Positions 44,093 through 57,649 of a stretch of 64,000 nt of DNA are shown here, one piece after another. The DNA lies in contig JACGCN010000017.1 of the NCBI GenBank assembly GCA_014905825.1, positions 1,042,689 through 1,106,688 of the forward strand, given 5' to 3'. Source of the stretch: Lyophyllum atratum (taxonomy: Eukaryota > Basidiomycota > Agaricomycetes > Agaricales > Lyophyllaceae). Made by a program: the position numbers and the translations under genes. The notes under the pieces were generated by a model, which was not told where the DNA came from, made no database searches, and saw nothing but the letters and a program-made list of their open reading frames with translations. Within the stretch, counting starts at the first letter, position 1; each line of letters starts with the position of its first letter.

Positions 44093-47000
44093 GGAAGAAA
44101 GAAGCTTGGTGACGAACCCATGAGACAAAAAGTTGAGTTATTTCCGTGAGCGACTAATATTGCTTACGGACTCTATTTTGGAGGTCCTGACTCCTGCGGC
44201 ACTTGCGGCAGCCGCCGGCGGTACTCAGATTCCCACGTGCCATAATTGCATGTTTTTCGGCTCTCTCGATCACTACCACGTCCTAGGCGCGTCGTACCGA
44301 CACCAAAAGGACTCAGAAGGGTACTGCGTCAGCGAGACACGGGAAAGGAAAGTACAGTTACGCCATCATACGTCCTGGGATTTTCGTACCAACATATATC
44401 TAAAACCTTGTGAGCAACCCCCGCAGTATCTCCATCATGTCGCTAGTTCCTGCTTGCAGCTCTCTGGCGAAGATTCGTAGCGCAACTTTCTATCCAAGTG
44501 AGTATCAACAAAGCTTCGATCTGAAATCCTATGGCACTCCGTTTTCTTTTCAGGTGGTTGAGTACCGACCGCGCGTAACGACCTCGATAGCACCCGCAGG
44601 ACGAGCGACCTCATGGCTTGCCTTCACTTAACTTCGATGAAGATCCACATTTCTCCATAAGCTAGGGACGTCAGGCACATGGTGGGTCGCGCAAATCATG
44701 ATAAGCTGGCACGCTCGACTTACATAGGAATAGGAGAAGGCCTTTCCCACTAGAACGATCGCCCCGAATTCACAAACGTTGACCATCTTCCGCGAGGACT
44801 AAGTGGCAACACATCTGAATCCGAAGCTCAGGTTTCCTTATGGCGGTTCCTGTTCAGTGATGACTTGCTCAGGGTAGCGAGAGAATTCTGGCAGGGACGC
44901 CGCATCTTTTTGTCGCGTAACTCCATTTTAATTCTTAGGCTTCTCTCACGACACTTGACAGAATCTACATCTGGTTAAATTCCGTCCCTCTCTGAATCTG
45001 ACCCACCCTCTCGCTCGGTCCTTTTGACCCTAAGGACCCACCCTTGAATTTTCATTGACGTTGACGCTCGTCCCCTGCAGATGCCACGGCACTTATGAGG
45101 CGAGTCTGCTCCACGGCTTGACCGATATACAGAGAGCGCTCGTGCGCGTGTGGAGATGGCAGCGCTTAGCTGGGACTACATGGACGGGGCACTCGATTGA
45201 AATTTCCTTCTTTTGCTGGGTGCAGCGACGCATCTATCCATTCTCTTAGTCTCTTAGCCTAGGACTTTCATCGCCGTCTCATTTGGCAGCTCGCCCCACG
45301 TCCGCCACTCTAGCCACGCCCTCCTGCCGTAATTTGAAGGCGGCCACCCCTAACTGATAGCATTTTACGTCGCACGTCACGCGCATCGACGACACCTAAG
45401 ATTTGTTGACAGAATCGGGGTGCTGGAGTCGCACTTGCTGAGCCACATCGGGTTATAGCTTGAGGCTCGGAATGCGGCGATACGAGGAAGAATAGAATTT
45501 GGGGTGCGTTTTGTTATATCATTTCATTCAGCTTTCTCCTGTTCTTCCAAAAGAACTCGTCGGCCATGTGGTGCTCGACATCGTTCATCGTGCTCGCTGC
45601 GGATGGGGGCGTGACGCGTTCTTATCGGTGGGGAAGCGAATGAATCACCACCTCTGATTTATCGATTATGGATTAATCTGACCTTTCTAGTAATCGGTCC
45701 TCGCGTTCGTCCTTGATATGGCGCTGGCTCCAGAGTCGTGGAGATGACCGCGGTCTCCTACCAAGTTACCTACGGGTGATAATGGATGTTCCGAACAGAG
45801 CATCTACTATTTCCTTCGTGTTTAATCAATCTCGTGACAGCTAGTTTACTCATTGAGCATGGTTGACGTCTCTTCCCTAGATCAGAGCAGCTGCAAACCC
45901 TATGCCCGCGGACGGACATGCCATTTTCCCATGATTCATGCGCTCATCGTGGATTAATTTACGCATCATGTCGCTCTCCTCTGCCTGCATCTCGACGCTT
46001 GTGCACGGCGCCTCATCATCGAGTTGCTCAATATCCCGCGATGGATGCACTCCTGCCCATACTATGTAAGTTCTCGCTTCATGATCGTTGTGATGGTTGA
46101 TTTACCTACTACGGCCCTATTCGTAAACTACAGTTGGTGCGAACGCGTTTAGATCCGCTCATCATGAAACGCCCACAAGAGCCTATAACCGGTCAATAAC
46201 CTCGTCACCGCTGATGTCTCTGGTGGTCTAGATCGTAGGCCGATTCCAATACGTGACCGTATCAGAGGCCAGCCGCTTGAAGTTCATTCCGATATACACG
46301 ATGATACAGTGGTCTAGGTTTGCTCGCCATCAAGCCCGCATCGTCCGGTAATTATACATTATACCTGCTCTTAATCCCCTACTATCAGCACCGCCGTTCT
46401 AAGCAACTTTTCGACCATGGGATTGGGTCCGAGCCGTTCGCTGGGTCCCATATCGATGCCCAGTTTGGGAGAATGAATCCGATGTTATGCTCAACGATTA
46501 AGTCGTCTTCGGTACATTGACTATCTACCACGTATCACCCAAACTCGACCATATTCCGAGATCGAGCTCGACTTACGTGAACTGGTAAGTTTTAGGGGGC
46601 GCTTATTCACTGATTCAACGATAGGGGGGCTGATTAGCACCATCAACCACGGTGCAGATCTCTCGATTCGACTCCTAAGATGTCTTGCACATCATCGTTT
46701 ACTTCGGATGGAACATGTTCAAGTTGGCTGACGACGGTCACCATTCACTACAGGTTACCCGCCTGCGTTGATCATGACGATCCCAGGTTTTCTGCCACCG
46801 GGGTCTGTGCGCTTTATTTATGATCATTTGTGTAACAATTGAATTATCATCAGTTCGTGATCAATGCCATCATCCATCTTCTGTCCTTACCCACGACAAT
46901 GCGGCTTTCAACGACCTCTTGATTCCCTCAGAAATAGCAGCGAAACGGGTCGCAGCAGCGCGTATACGGTCTCGCATTTCATTCTTCTGTTTTTGTCAGG

Positions 47001-47590
47001 CTGCAACTTACATCTTTTCTCCTAGCAACTCTCGAATATCACGGCACCACGGCAGCACTGTTCCGGCATCCAAAGAACAAGCTTGGGTCTCAAATCGCCC
47101 TGACTATCATACGAAACAATTCAATGTCTGTCGTCCACGCGATTTCTCTGCTCGCTATCATAACAACTCACCGTAAAGTTCAGATTCCTAGTCCCAATCG
47201 TGCGCAGACGTGATCTCGGATGCTGTCTTATCGGGGGCTATTACGACGACAATCGGAGAGGCAGCGCCATCCAGGGGGCAGCGGTGGGTACAGTCTGGAC
47301 GGCCCGACTTAGCCATCTGCGCAGTCTCCTCCCTGTCGGGTCCGCGTGTTACAGCTCGACGCTGGACGGGACATTTTTGATGGAAATTACGATGTGGATA
47401 ACCTCGTGTTTCTCTCCACCGGTCTTCATAGTTGACCCGATCGCGTCTTACGGAGGACTGCGATGGAGATTCTGATGACTGGAACTCAATGGAGTGAGGG
47501 TTATAGGATGATGGGGCAATTCGTGTTCAGTGACGGAGGTGCGTGATAGAAGTTTTTACGATATGATTACAGTAACAAAATACTTTTTGA
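44093..47590. other. Gene-poor stretch, 3.5 kb
   Basis: No supported gene, RNA or repeat. Open frames are short, on both strands, and lack splice-compatible neighbours. Probably decayed sequence. Confidence 0.45.
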
Positions 47591-48231
47591 TTAGATCTTC
47601 CAATACTCTAAGCTGGATGCGGCGCGTTCGAAAGGGAACTCGCCTCCCCACGCCTTGACGTCCGCCATGCTCTCTTTCACTGCCTCCCGGAGATCATTCA
47701 CGATCTCACGTGCCAAGCCGAAGTCATTTACGCGTCCACTTTCGATCTCCTCTTTCGAACTCTGAGCCCACCTATCAGCACCGTCATCATTCGGTCGAAT
47801 AATGATTGGCTTACCTGTATCGCCTGTCCAACGTCCGCGTCGATGACAGCAAGAAGTGCTGCTAGGTCACATTCATCTTCCCAACGAAGCCCAACGGTCG
47901 CGCGGAAGATCGATGCGAGGACGCTCAGGCTAGTTAAACCCAATCCGGCGCCGTATAGGGAGCGAGCATGGGTCAACACGCTGCGGAGGTGTTCGGTGGG
48001 CGCTGCAGGAGTGGTGTGCGACTGACGTGTGAAGAGGTCATAAGGGTCGATACTGGATCTGGCAACTGTCTGACATAAACGCGAGCGGGTCGCGTGAGTG
48101 AAGGAGGTGGCGAGGTGCGGTGGGTTAGTGGCGAGCAAGCTTCTGACGATTGAGCGGAGACTATGGCGGATAGGTGAGCTTTTCGTACGTGCCCTGCTGA
48201 AATGGTGATGCTTACTCGTCAACGTTGGCAT
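47591..48231 (-). CDS. Protein of unknown function with C-terminal SLEYWKI
   Basis: Two secure exons, 47815-48231 and 47591-47761 (intron 47762-47814, GTAAGC...CTCAG). The C-terminal half looks conserved: HLRSVLTHARSLYGAGLGLT, SVLASIFRATVGLRWEDECD, AVIDADVGQAIQ, then SSKEEIESGRVNDFGLAREI and WGGEFPFERAASSLEYWKI. A mixed alpha-helical soluble protein; no signal peptide, membrane segment or catalytic motif recognised. The true start is uncertain: an ATG at 48372-48374 (MPAPETGPRPSDARPVLGHV) with GT-AG introns could add one or two exons, but the exon at 48216-48261 is out of frame by one base at a four-A run (48240-48243), so I begin at the ATG at 48231. Confidence 0.6.
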
Positions 48232-48827
48232 TGGCTATGAAAGTATCGACCATCAAGTTGCTGTAGCAGTGTACATCAGCTGGGCGTCGACAGCGACTGA
48301 CGACGAAGGACGTACACATGGCCCAAGACGGGGCGCGCGTCGGATGGGCGAGGACCAGTCTCTGGTGCAGGCATGATGATAGGGGAGGAGATAGTTGGGG
48401 GTAATGTCAGCTCAAAGAGAAGCGTGATGACATGGACGTTTTATAGGCTCCAGTGAGAACGTGAATTGTTTGATCAGGGTCGTAGAGAGATATTCTTGCA
48501 TCCGAAACAGAATTGATTCCGCGGGGACAGTTCCGGTGACTATTTTCGACACCGCCAACCTCGGATGTGATCTCAATGGCGAAGCATGGACGTCTAATCT
48601 TGAATGGATTGACCCTGATCCTTGGTAGAAAGTCTGTTTCACCGGCCGGTATGACTTCAGGTGACACCTACCACGTGTGAAGCATTGTCCGTGTTGTCTC
48701 GAACGAGTTCGCTTGTTTCATTCCGGCACGGTATTCTGGAATACGAATCAAATTTGTATTCACCGGAAATGCATTCTTAAGAACTGCTATAAAACCCTGC
48801 GCCGCTGTCGTTGCATCTTCACCACTA
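48232..48827. other. Divergent upstream region
   Basis: Possible 5' exon(s) of the minus-strand gene at 48216-48374 and the promoter of the aldo/keto reductase. A CTATAAAACC box at about 48788-48796 is a likely TATA element for the reductase, about 40 bases before its ATG. Confidence 0.45.
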
Positions 48828-50362
48828 ATGGCGCCCACATCTTCTGACTCCACCACCACTTGCCTCGAGACCTTCCGACTCGGCCCGTTCGTCACCCCTC
48901 GTATATGGACGGGACTGTGGCAACTCTCAAGCAATGCCTGGGGAAGTGCCTCGGTGTCTAAAATAAGACAAGGAATGGCCCGACACGTCGCCCTGGGGTA
49001 CAGTGCGTTTGGTAAGCATTAGTGTTTACGCCAAGGCTTTCAGCATGCTGACGACGATCAGATATGGTGCGTACTTTCTATGTTAGTTCGTACAAGCATG
49101 CTTAGTCTTCGGTCCTCCCTTTGTAAACACAGGGTATGGTCTTTTTTCACCCGTTGCTCGCCAACTGATCCCTTGAATTGCAGCCGACCATTATGGCAGC
49201 GCAGAAATCATCTTCGTAAAAACGCTGCTATCCGGATATATATCGGGAACTGATCGAAGATTCTCTGTTAGGGCCAATTCAGAGGCTCGTTACCCCCCTC
49301 GGAGCAGGTTGTGGGTGCGACCAAGTGGTGTGTCTTCAAACACGTCCTTCCTTCTCGCACCGTTGTCTTGGCCGCGGTGCGAGAGCGCATGGAACGTATG
49401 GGAACGACGCGAGTAGATCTTCTTCAGGCAAGTCTGAATCTTGAGTTGGATCTGAATTGCATGTGCTCATTTACTAAGAATAGTTTCATTGGCAGGATTA
49501 TTCGGACCAGAACTATTTAACCGCCCTACGTATCCTTCAGGACTTGAAATCCGAGGGTCTCATCTCCGCACTCGGACTCTGCAATTTCGACGCGATTAGA
49601 ACCGATGAGATCTGCACCCATTTAGGACCCGGCGCCATCGTCTCGAACCAAGTCCAGGTACTGTGTTCATTTCAGCCTTCACGAAAGATCCGGCTATCTC
49701 ATATAAATAGTTCTCGATTATCGACACGCGCCCCCTCCATGGGATGGCAGATGTCTGCGAGAAGCATGATCTGAAGCTTCTGACGTATGGCACGTTGGTG
49801 GGTCCTTCTTATGCGACCTTGTTCCTCATTCGGGTACTAATGATATCATAGTGCGGTGGTTTCTTGGCAGACAAGTGGCTAGACCAACCGGAGCCCGATC
49901 TGTATTCCGGCAACCTCACACCTTCCCAGAGAAAGGTAAAATGAGCCAACTTATTCGTACCTGATGATCTAACCATCCCGTGGCCTAGTACCTCGACATG
50001 ATTGTGAAGGCTTGGGGAACTTGGAATCTGTTCCAATCGCTGCTGCGAACGCTCCGTGCTGTTGGCGATCGTCACGGCGGGCTGAGCATCGCAAACATCG
50101 CCACGCGATGGGTTTTGGATCACCCCTTCGTGGGAGCTGTCATCGTTGGTGTGTTGCATCCTGTATCTTTTCCGATTTGAACTTCTCACACCCGTCATCA
50201 GGAGCGCGCTTAGGGCTTTCTGAACACCCCGATGACAATCACAAGGCTTTTGGATTCCATTTGACTAACAGAGACAATGGAGAAATCGAAGCTGTGCTCG
50301 ACCGATCCAACGGCCGAACGATCATCACTTCGATTGGTGACTGTGGTGCAGAATATCGTTAG
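48828..50362 (+). CDS. Aldo/keto reductase
   Basis: NAD(P)H-dependent oxidoreductase of the TIM-barrel AKR superfamily; cytosolic, substrate unknown. The catalytic tetrad is visible: Asp and Tyr in DMADHYGSAE, Lys in VVGATKW, His in FHWQDY. Barrel and cofactor segments follow: LISALGLCNFDAI, GAIVSNQVQFSLIDTRP, DLKLLTYGTLCGGFLADKW, SIANIATRWVLDHPFVGAVIVGARLG. Two splice oddities occur. The intron at 49428-49483 starts with GC (GCAAGT). The join between 49066 and 49184 needs one extra G to read DMADHYG, so either the intron ends are non-canonical or a one-base lesion is present. The large intervening segment (about 117 bases) may hide a micro-exon. Otherwise intact to the TAG at 50360-50362. 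Confidence 0.85.
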
Positions 50363-50679
50363 AATACATCGAGAACTTGGCATTCACGGATCAGTTCCAA
50401 GTTTATTCGCTGTTCTGACTGTGGAGGTGTGGAGTCCGCGACAGGCGCAAAAGGCGAAAACGACAGTGCTATTTGGGACTCGATCAACGAAGATCCTCAG
50501 ATCTGAGCAGGCGCGAGTCAATCCGTTCCAAATCAGTATTCGATGCGAGCTTCTGCTTCTAAATGTATACAGACAAATAAGATAAAAGTGGTGGGAGTCG
50601 GAAATGTATGCTAAGTAATGCTGATTGATGAAGTATGTGTGTGTGTATGAGCGTGGTTAACGTGTGGAGATAAGAAGCA
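50363..50679. other. Convergent intergenic region
   Basis: Between the 3' ends of the reductase and the hydrolase gene. Contains a short GTGTGTGT run (50637-50646); nothing else seen. Confidence 0.4.
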
Positions 50680-53600
50680 TCACAACTTGCTTGCTGAAGG
50701 TGAAAAGAACGATGATGGCAGCCGTTGAATAGGTTGGAGCTTACGCTTCAAGTCTCGGAGAACCGTCGTCTTTGGGTGCCAATCCCGAAAAGCGTCCCGC
50801 AGCTCCGCGATCTCCCGTGAGAAAAAATACTCGACTCGCTCGTCCGCAATGACGTCGCGCAGCGCCCAAGGAATCTAAAAAGAATACGGAGTCAACGAGG
50901 GTTCTGAGGATCTTTCCGAACGTCATACCTCGTAGTCGTTCTGCTCCGTAGTCGCGTTGAAGGGCTCCAGGACCAGATCAGTATGTCGATCTTCCAAGCC
51001 GTTGTTCGTGAGAAACAAATACTTGACTGCTAACCTGTGACATGTGTCAACATAGATCAAAAAAGAATCCCGAGACATGTGGTAGACATACGAATATGTT
51101 GAAAGTTCCTCATAGGCCGTAGAGTGCCCCACGCCGCTAAGAGATCCAGCGGTCGCTTCCGATAGATGAACAGTGAGTCCACTATCAGATATTCCAGAAT
51201 TAAGAACGCGAAGAAGTAGGACTAGAAGGTTCGACAGGAAGTCCGACGAACTACAAGGACGAACAGAAAAGGGTATCAGTCACAGATATATCACATGGAA
51301 AGCGCGAAGGCAAGAAAGAACGTACTGATACGCATCGCCGTCTATATAGAGCGCTCGAAGGATAAGTGGGTGTGACACCGCAGTAAACAACCCAGAATAG
51401 ATCGGCACTACTTGATCGTTGAGCGAAGCCACATACACCATCTTGACCTGCACCCAAGTGAGCGTTAGTCTCAATCCGTGAAAATCGCAACATCACTCAC
51501 GCCATGGCTAACAACACTGCTAAGCACCTTCACGTAGTTCTTCGATACTTCACTCTCAGTATTCTAGTGGGTCCGAGGGAGCATAAGGACGAGTTACGTG
51601 AATGGAGAATCAAACGGGGATATTCACCTGGAATTCGAAAAGTTCACGCGCAGCGGCGGACTCGAAGTACTAGATGGAGAAACGGAAAAGGCGTTAGCCG
51701 TCAATGATCGCGACAGTTTATGTCGAGAAAATGCTAACGTGGAAATAAGGTTGGAGCAACGAGCTGCTGCTGAGGTAGCGTAACGGGCCAAGATGGATAC
51801 CACAAAGGGCAAGGCAGCACACCCGCTGAGGCTGAAGAGCCGGAGTGGCCAACCCGGTGACGGGGAGCAACTCAGAGGCGCCCTCGATGACGGTGTTCTG
51901 TGATGTTCTGATGTGGCGATCCCGGATGAGACGGTCCAGGAGATGAGTCGAGACGATAGACCCTTGCGAATGCGTCGCGATCAGCACTGCATCAGCACCA
52001 TGGAGGTCGTCCATCCACTCCTGATTGGCCTGAAGATTTGCGTAGAGTCTGATAGATGCACGAGAATAGTCAGCGTCGGCGAAAAAAAACGCCGATACGG
52101 GAATGGGGAAGGTATCTTACTTGGCGACACGTCCCTCGATCGTCCCTTCACCCTCCAACGGAACCGTGGTGATCTTCTCGAACTTGACACCATGCTGTTC
52201 CTGGAACTCCTCGAGCGCCTGCACCATCATGCTCACGAACTTCGCACTCGTCCCCGTCGGCTAGCATGCTGACATCAGAACCCCAACTTCATTTCCAACC
52301 CGGGGGTGTACTCACCTCTCCCAGTACAGTCCTCATAACCGCACCTGAAGTGCCAAGAATCAGTCAAACGTCACTCAATCGAAACGCCCGACATACCAGG
52401 AAACCACCCGTGAATCCCAATGACGATGACACGCCGACATCCCCTCAACACGTCCGGATCAAGTCTCTCCTGCAACACGTCCCATGCCCTCGGCAGCTCC
52501 TTCCCAAAGTGCGCAAACTCCTGCTCCCTGCCCTTGCCCTTACTCCTCCCAGGAGATGCTGCGGTCTCAGGCTTGTCGGTCGGGAACAAGACGCCACTGA
52601 CGAACTTCATCGTCTTGCTGAACTTCGAGGTGGGCTGCGGTGGGAGAACACTCCTTGGGGCGGTATGGAACGTATCCGCCCATGTCGGGAGTATGAGGTT
52701 GGGCACGGGCGTGCGCGGGGCCGCTGGCGCGCTCTTGGACGAAGGCGAAGGTGAAGCCGACTTTTTCCCCACTTTCAGATCTTTCTTCTTGTTGGCAAGA
52801 TTCGACTTGACCGTCTCCCGCTTGACGTTTTCTGAGATCGTCAGCGGGGGCGCGGGGGGCTTGGTTCCGTTGTTGACGGACACAGGGGATCCGCCTCTCA
52901 TCCCCCCATCCTTGGCATCGCCTCCGACAGCCTTAGCTTTCCCCGCGTCCCGCCCGCGCATCTGCTCCTCTGCCCCGGTATCCCCCACCTCAGGGACATC
53001 CATGACCTCCATCCCATTCTCATCCGTCTTCCCCGCATCCGCTTGCTCATCCGTGATCGTCTTCCTCATCAGGGACGCGCTCGAGAAGAACGACACCCAC
53101 CCCGATCGGTTCGTCGACATCGTCTCCGCGACCGGGTTCACATCCGCCGGCGACGCCTTCTCCTCAGCCGCCTCCACTTTCCCTTCGACGACCTTCGCCT
53201 CCTCCTCCTCCTCCCGCGCCAGCGCAGCCTCCTTCACCCTATCCGCAGGCGACATCGCCCCCCTCCCCTCCCCAGCGACCTCGTCCCCATTCCCGTCTCC
53301 CGATTCCGAGCCTGGATCGACAGCCCCGGACGCGGAGGTCCCTGCAGGGTGCACTGGCGCCGGCGCAGCGTACCATGCCCAGGGCGTATACCACGCCGCC
53401 GCTGTCGAGGCCTGAGTCTGCGCAGTCTCCGCCGAGCGTATACTCGCACCCTTATCCTCCCCACCCGCATTCTCCCCGCCCACCGCTGTTTCACCCTCCT
53501 CCTTCGGCTGCCCATGCGCAGTAGCGCTAGCGTCACCCTCAGCGCTGGCCACTCCATTCATGTTCGGCTCCGTATCAGGCTTCGGAGTGGCGGAAAGGTC

Positions 53601-55357
53601 GGTCACGCCTGGGACGCGGCTCTCGCTGTCAAAGTCAGGGCGGGTGACAGTGCGGGAGGACGAGTCGTCTTGAATCAGGCCCGTGCCCGGTGTTGAAGGG
53701 GCGGCCAGAGTCGAGGCCTCGTCGGTCTTTGATTCATCGGGCACGTCGTTCAAGGAGCCGTGGACGGAGGACGTCGATCCGGATGCGGGCGTGTTCCACC
53801 CGACATAACTCCACCATGACGACGAGGAGGGGATGATGGCTGCCTCAGATGATGATGAGGATACAGACGTGGGTGGGGGGAGCGATGCCGAGCGGACTTT
53901 GGTGGGGGTTTCTGCATCGGCGACAGGTGGGGTGGGAACGTCCGCCGGATTTGGAGGATCCGCACTAGTGACTTCGATGGCTGGTATAGAGGTCGCAGCG
54001 TCGTTCGTATCTGTAGGGTTGGGTGCAGCTTCTTGAGGACCTACGGAGATTCATGAAGCACGTTAGACAATTGAATAAGGATCAATAAGTCACGACGTAC
54101 CATTCTTAGCCTCCTCCGACTGCGCAACGGCCACTGCCGTCTCTAACGGCATCTTCGCTCGTCCTAGCAACGGAATGCTCAACGTAAACCGGCTCGTCGA
54201 TGGATTGAGGGACGAGAGACGCGCTCTGCCCGTCCCGCCGTTGCTCTGAGTGCTTGGGCTGGAGATGATGCTGGGAGATGTAGGCGGTGATGACGACGGT
54301 GGCGTTACGACGGAAAGGGCGGGGACTTCTTCGTCGATGGATGAAGGGATCGAATTCGAGGCTGAAGTTTGAGGCCCGTGAAGCTCGGGGCGGGGAGCGG
54401 GCGAGGGGGATGATGTGAACCAGGAACGCCTTACGGGTGTCTGAGGTTGCGGCGGTGGGAAGTCCGTGGGAGCCGGAGCCGGGGTGGGTGAAACTGAAGT
54501 CGATGCGATGGAGGTTGCAGGAGCTGGGAAAGCAGCTGGAATGGGTAATGGTCGAGACGAGGGAGACGCAGCCGATGTTGGTGTGAGTGGTGGTGGTGAT
54601 GTGGACGTGGGAGACTCGACCATGGGCTGTGTGGTGTATGACGGCACCGAAGTCGACGCCAGCGGTGCGTCGTGCTGGGGTTGCGATGTCGAAAGCTGCT
54701 CGGAGGAAGAAGACGTCTTAATGTTCAATTTTGCTGCGTTCTGTTTTCCCTTCGCTCGGGATAGCGAGCCAAACCAGGATGACTTCCTGGGCGTCGACGT
54801 AGGTGTAGGCTCGGCTGTGGTCGGAAAAGGAACGCTCGCGGGCGTCGGGGTCGCAGTGTGCTCTATGACGCTGATGGTAGGTGTTGGGGCCGTAGGAATT
54901 GGGTCGGGATCTGGGGCGTGCTGCGCATCCGCAGGTGGCAGTCGCGTGTTCGAGCCAGAACCCTGGGGTGCTAACGAGGGCGCTACTGTAGGACAGTAAT
55001 TTAGCAACATAAAATAATTGAATTGGTACATAACGCACCTGGCGGCGAGGACGCGGCCTCCTCTCCCCTCGATTGCACCTGTTCTTCTGCATGGATATCG
55101 CGTGTAGGGCTCGACATCGGCGCTAGACGATTACGCAGACGAGGCGAGGGATCTTGAGGGTCAATATCTTCCGTTCTCCCGCTGGAATATGAGGTAGACA
55201 GATGTGGTGTCGCAGGTAACAGAGGCGAGCCTTGCTCTGGCTCAGCAAAGACGTACGAGAGGCTGGGAGCAGCCGAGTTCTTGGAGATAGAGACTGTGCG
55301 CCAGACAGGAGGTTTAGAGGATCTAGTGGAGCGAGATGAACGGCGACTGGGGCTCAT
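50680..55357 (-). CDS. YML020W-like large serine hydrolase with low-complexity N-terminus
   Basis: More than 1300 residues over about ten exons. The first ~900 residues are disordered and Ser/Pro/Thr/Glu-rich (several SSPS/PTPT tracts). The conserved part starts at GCRRVIVIGIHGWFPG (alpha/beta-hydrolase first strand and oxyanion Gly) and continues through a GC-rich block of introns. It has ADAVLIATHSQGS (nucleophile Ser in H-S-Q-G-S), CLALCGIHLGPLRYL, YFESAAARELFEFQ, VASLNDQVVPIYSGLF (likely Asp) and SGVGHSTAYEELS (likely His). It ends near IAELRDAFRDWHPKTTVLRDLK and TGA at 50680-50682. This matches the fungal YML020W-type uncharacterised hydrolases as I remember them; activity unproven. Several long shadow open frames on the plus strand reflect its GC bias. 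Confidence 0.85.
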
Positions 55358-57649
55358 TTGCTCGACGAGCGGAAGGCTCTGGCGTTGTGCAGAACGATGA
55401 CCAGGACAGAACGGAAACAGACGTCAAGCAGTGTAGAATCACGTGTCACGCCACGTTGCCGGTTGGAACGGCCCGCCCCGCTGACGTCGATTCTTCAACT
55501 TGTGTCTTCAAGTTGCTACCACGGTCTAAAGACCTCGATGCGCTACATCTGATGCGATATCCAGCTCCATTTCCATGCTGGCTATGTTAGGCCGCTATTA
55601 TCGCAAGAAATTAACTGAAATCGACTGCGACACGACAGTTGGGCGAAACGTTTGCCAAGGCAATCCGATTTTTCAAACTATCCCTAGACTCGGTGGCAGG
55701 AACACGACCGAGGTCCCGGAAAGACACGTACTCTCCTATAATCGGTACGCTTTACGTTGCTATTCAATAAAAAAGGTCTCAACCTCATTCGTACAGTCAT
55801 CAGTCGACATGCGTCAGCAACGGCAAGTCAGTGAGAATGGTGTCCTTTTTACTCTCTATGGGTTTTAAACCCTGCTTTCAACTCGGATCTCCAGAGTATG
55901 TTACAATGGGTATGTCTCGCGTCCCGTTCGCATCGCGCTCAACACGAATCCATTAGCTCATTAGCTAACCACGGTCCACTGCCCGACACAGCCATCTGTG
56001 GTTGACGTCTTGTATGCCAGCATCACAATAGGTGCGTACAACCATTTCAACGCCTCGCCGACTATGCACAACGCCAGCGGCTGTACCCATCATCCTTACT
56101 GATACGAATATCCATAACCAGGTGCATTCCTGGCATCTTTTTGGCCGGTATTCCGAACATGTCAGCCTCCGCATCTCGTGGATCCGTGCCGCGCAGAGGT
56201 ACAGCGACATCCGGACATGCCCCACTTCGATATAGCCCCGCGGATCCTCATCAAATTTTCAAATACTTCGCTCATAGCGACCTATGCGGATTCGTCGGTG
56301 CTGGGGTCGCGTGAACAGAACGGTGAGCTTAGGCTGTCTCCCTATCCGTACGTCTTACTCCCTTACTCACGCGATTCTCAGCCCCATGTCAGAACCTCGT
56401 CAGCCATTATCTTCCGTAGCCGCTCATCAAAGACATATACGCCCAACTCGGGAACGGGACGGGGTTCCGTTTATCGTAGCATGGGCTACATCATATCGCA
56501 TCAGCTTCCGCTTTCCATCGGTATTCAAGGAGCTCAATCTGTGGGGCGTTTCGGTCTTCATTTTATGGTACGTTGTTCGATCGTTGTCTAGAATATCCGC
56601 CAGGTCACCCGATACTAATACTTGGCTCGCTACTATCAGAAGTCGTTCGTTCTGTTGTTACTTCGGAAAAATCCTCCCCGCGAGCGACCCCTCGGCATCG
56701 TCATGCATCTTGGACAGCATTCGAGGTGTATCTGGCTTGGGAGATATGGGAACATCCTCCGCTCAAATGCCTGCCGAATCAAAACCCGGACAACACTGTG
56801 CGCCGCCGATAGATGGTACGTATCATTACCCTCATTCAAAACATCCACATGATTTCATTTGCGCAGGAAATGATGTGGGAGAAGTGTAGCTGTGTGGATG
56901 TGGTGCGGATGCTATGAAGGTATCGCCACCCCGAATATCCTTTTATCAGTGTTCAATCTGTCTTACCACCCCCAGACTCTTCTTCGGATATGAATAGTAC
57001 GTGAAAATGGTGATATACTGGGGCATCAACCTGTTCTGATAACTGTCTTACGCATCCAGGCGCCGACGATCCCTTCGCAGCCGAGCCTGTGGGTCCAGAT
57101 GGAACTCCATCAAGGTATGTTTAGCTCGACGTTCTTTCCGGACGGAGCTTCTCGTCTCCGTATTCAGTTCGTGATGATCATGCATCTACAGTACCGTCCA
57201 GCCCGAGATCTGGACATTTTTGCACCCCACCCATCAGGCCGGGGGCTTTATACTGTAAAAGAAGGAAATACCCCGTGCTGCCTCGCCATCAGATCGCCCC
57301 CATTCTGTATGGGTGAGTAGGTAGGTGTGTGGGCGCGATCAGTTCATCATACCTTGTATCAGCAAATTTAAGGATGCGTAGGTCCTATGTTCCGGTGGTG
57401 TTCTATTCTTCCTTTCATAAGTAGTGAGACGAGACATACAAACTGGACGATCATTATTTCGCCGCCTTTGCACGCAGTCAACACGTATTTACGATTTCGT
57501 GACGCCGTCTAACATCGCCTACCATCCACGCAGCCTGATCAACAACGATGAATTTAGGTATCATATTTCGAGGGGCAAAATGCCACCGGCATTTCCATCC
57601 GAGTAAACGTCACGGCGACGCTCCACACTGTGGTCTGAAGGGAACGTAC
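55358..57649. other. Gene-poor subtelomeric stretch
   Basis: No supported gene. A plus-strand region at about 56440-56815 has some open frame with GT/AG signals (for example a stretch ending before GTACGT at 56569) but no recognised domain; probably decayed. Confidence 0.35.

Noticed and set aside
52420..53696. Long plus-strand open frames opposite the hydrolase gene
   Set aside because: Shadows of the GC-rich low-complexity minus-strand gene, whose conserved hydrolase part proves its frame.
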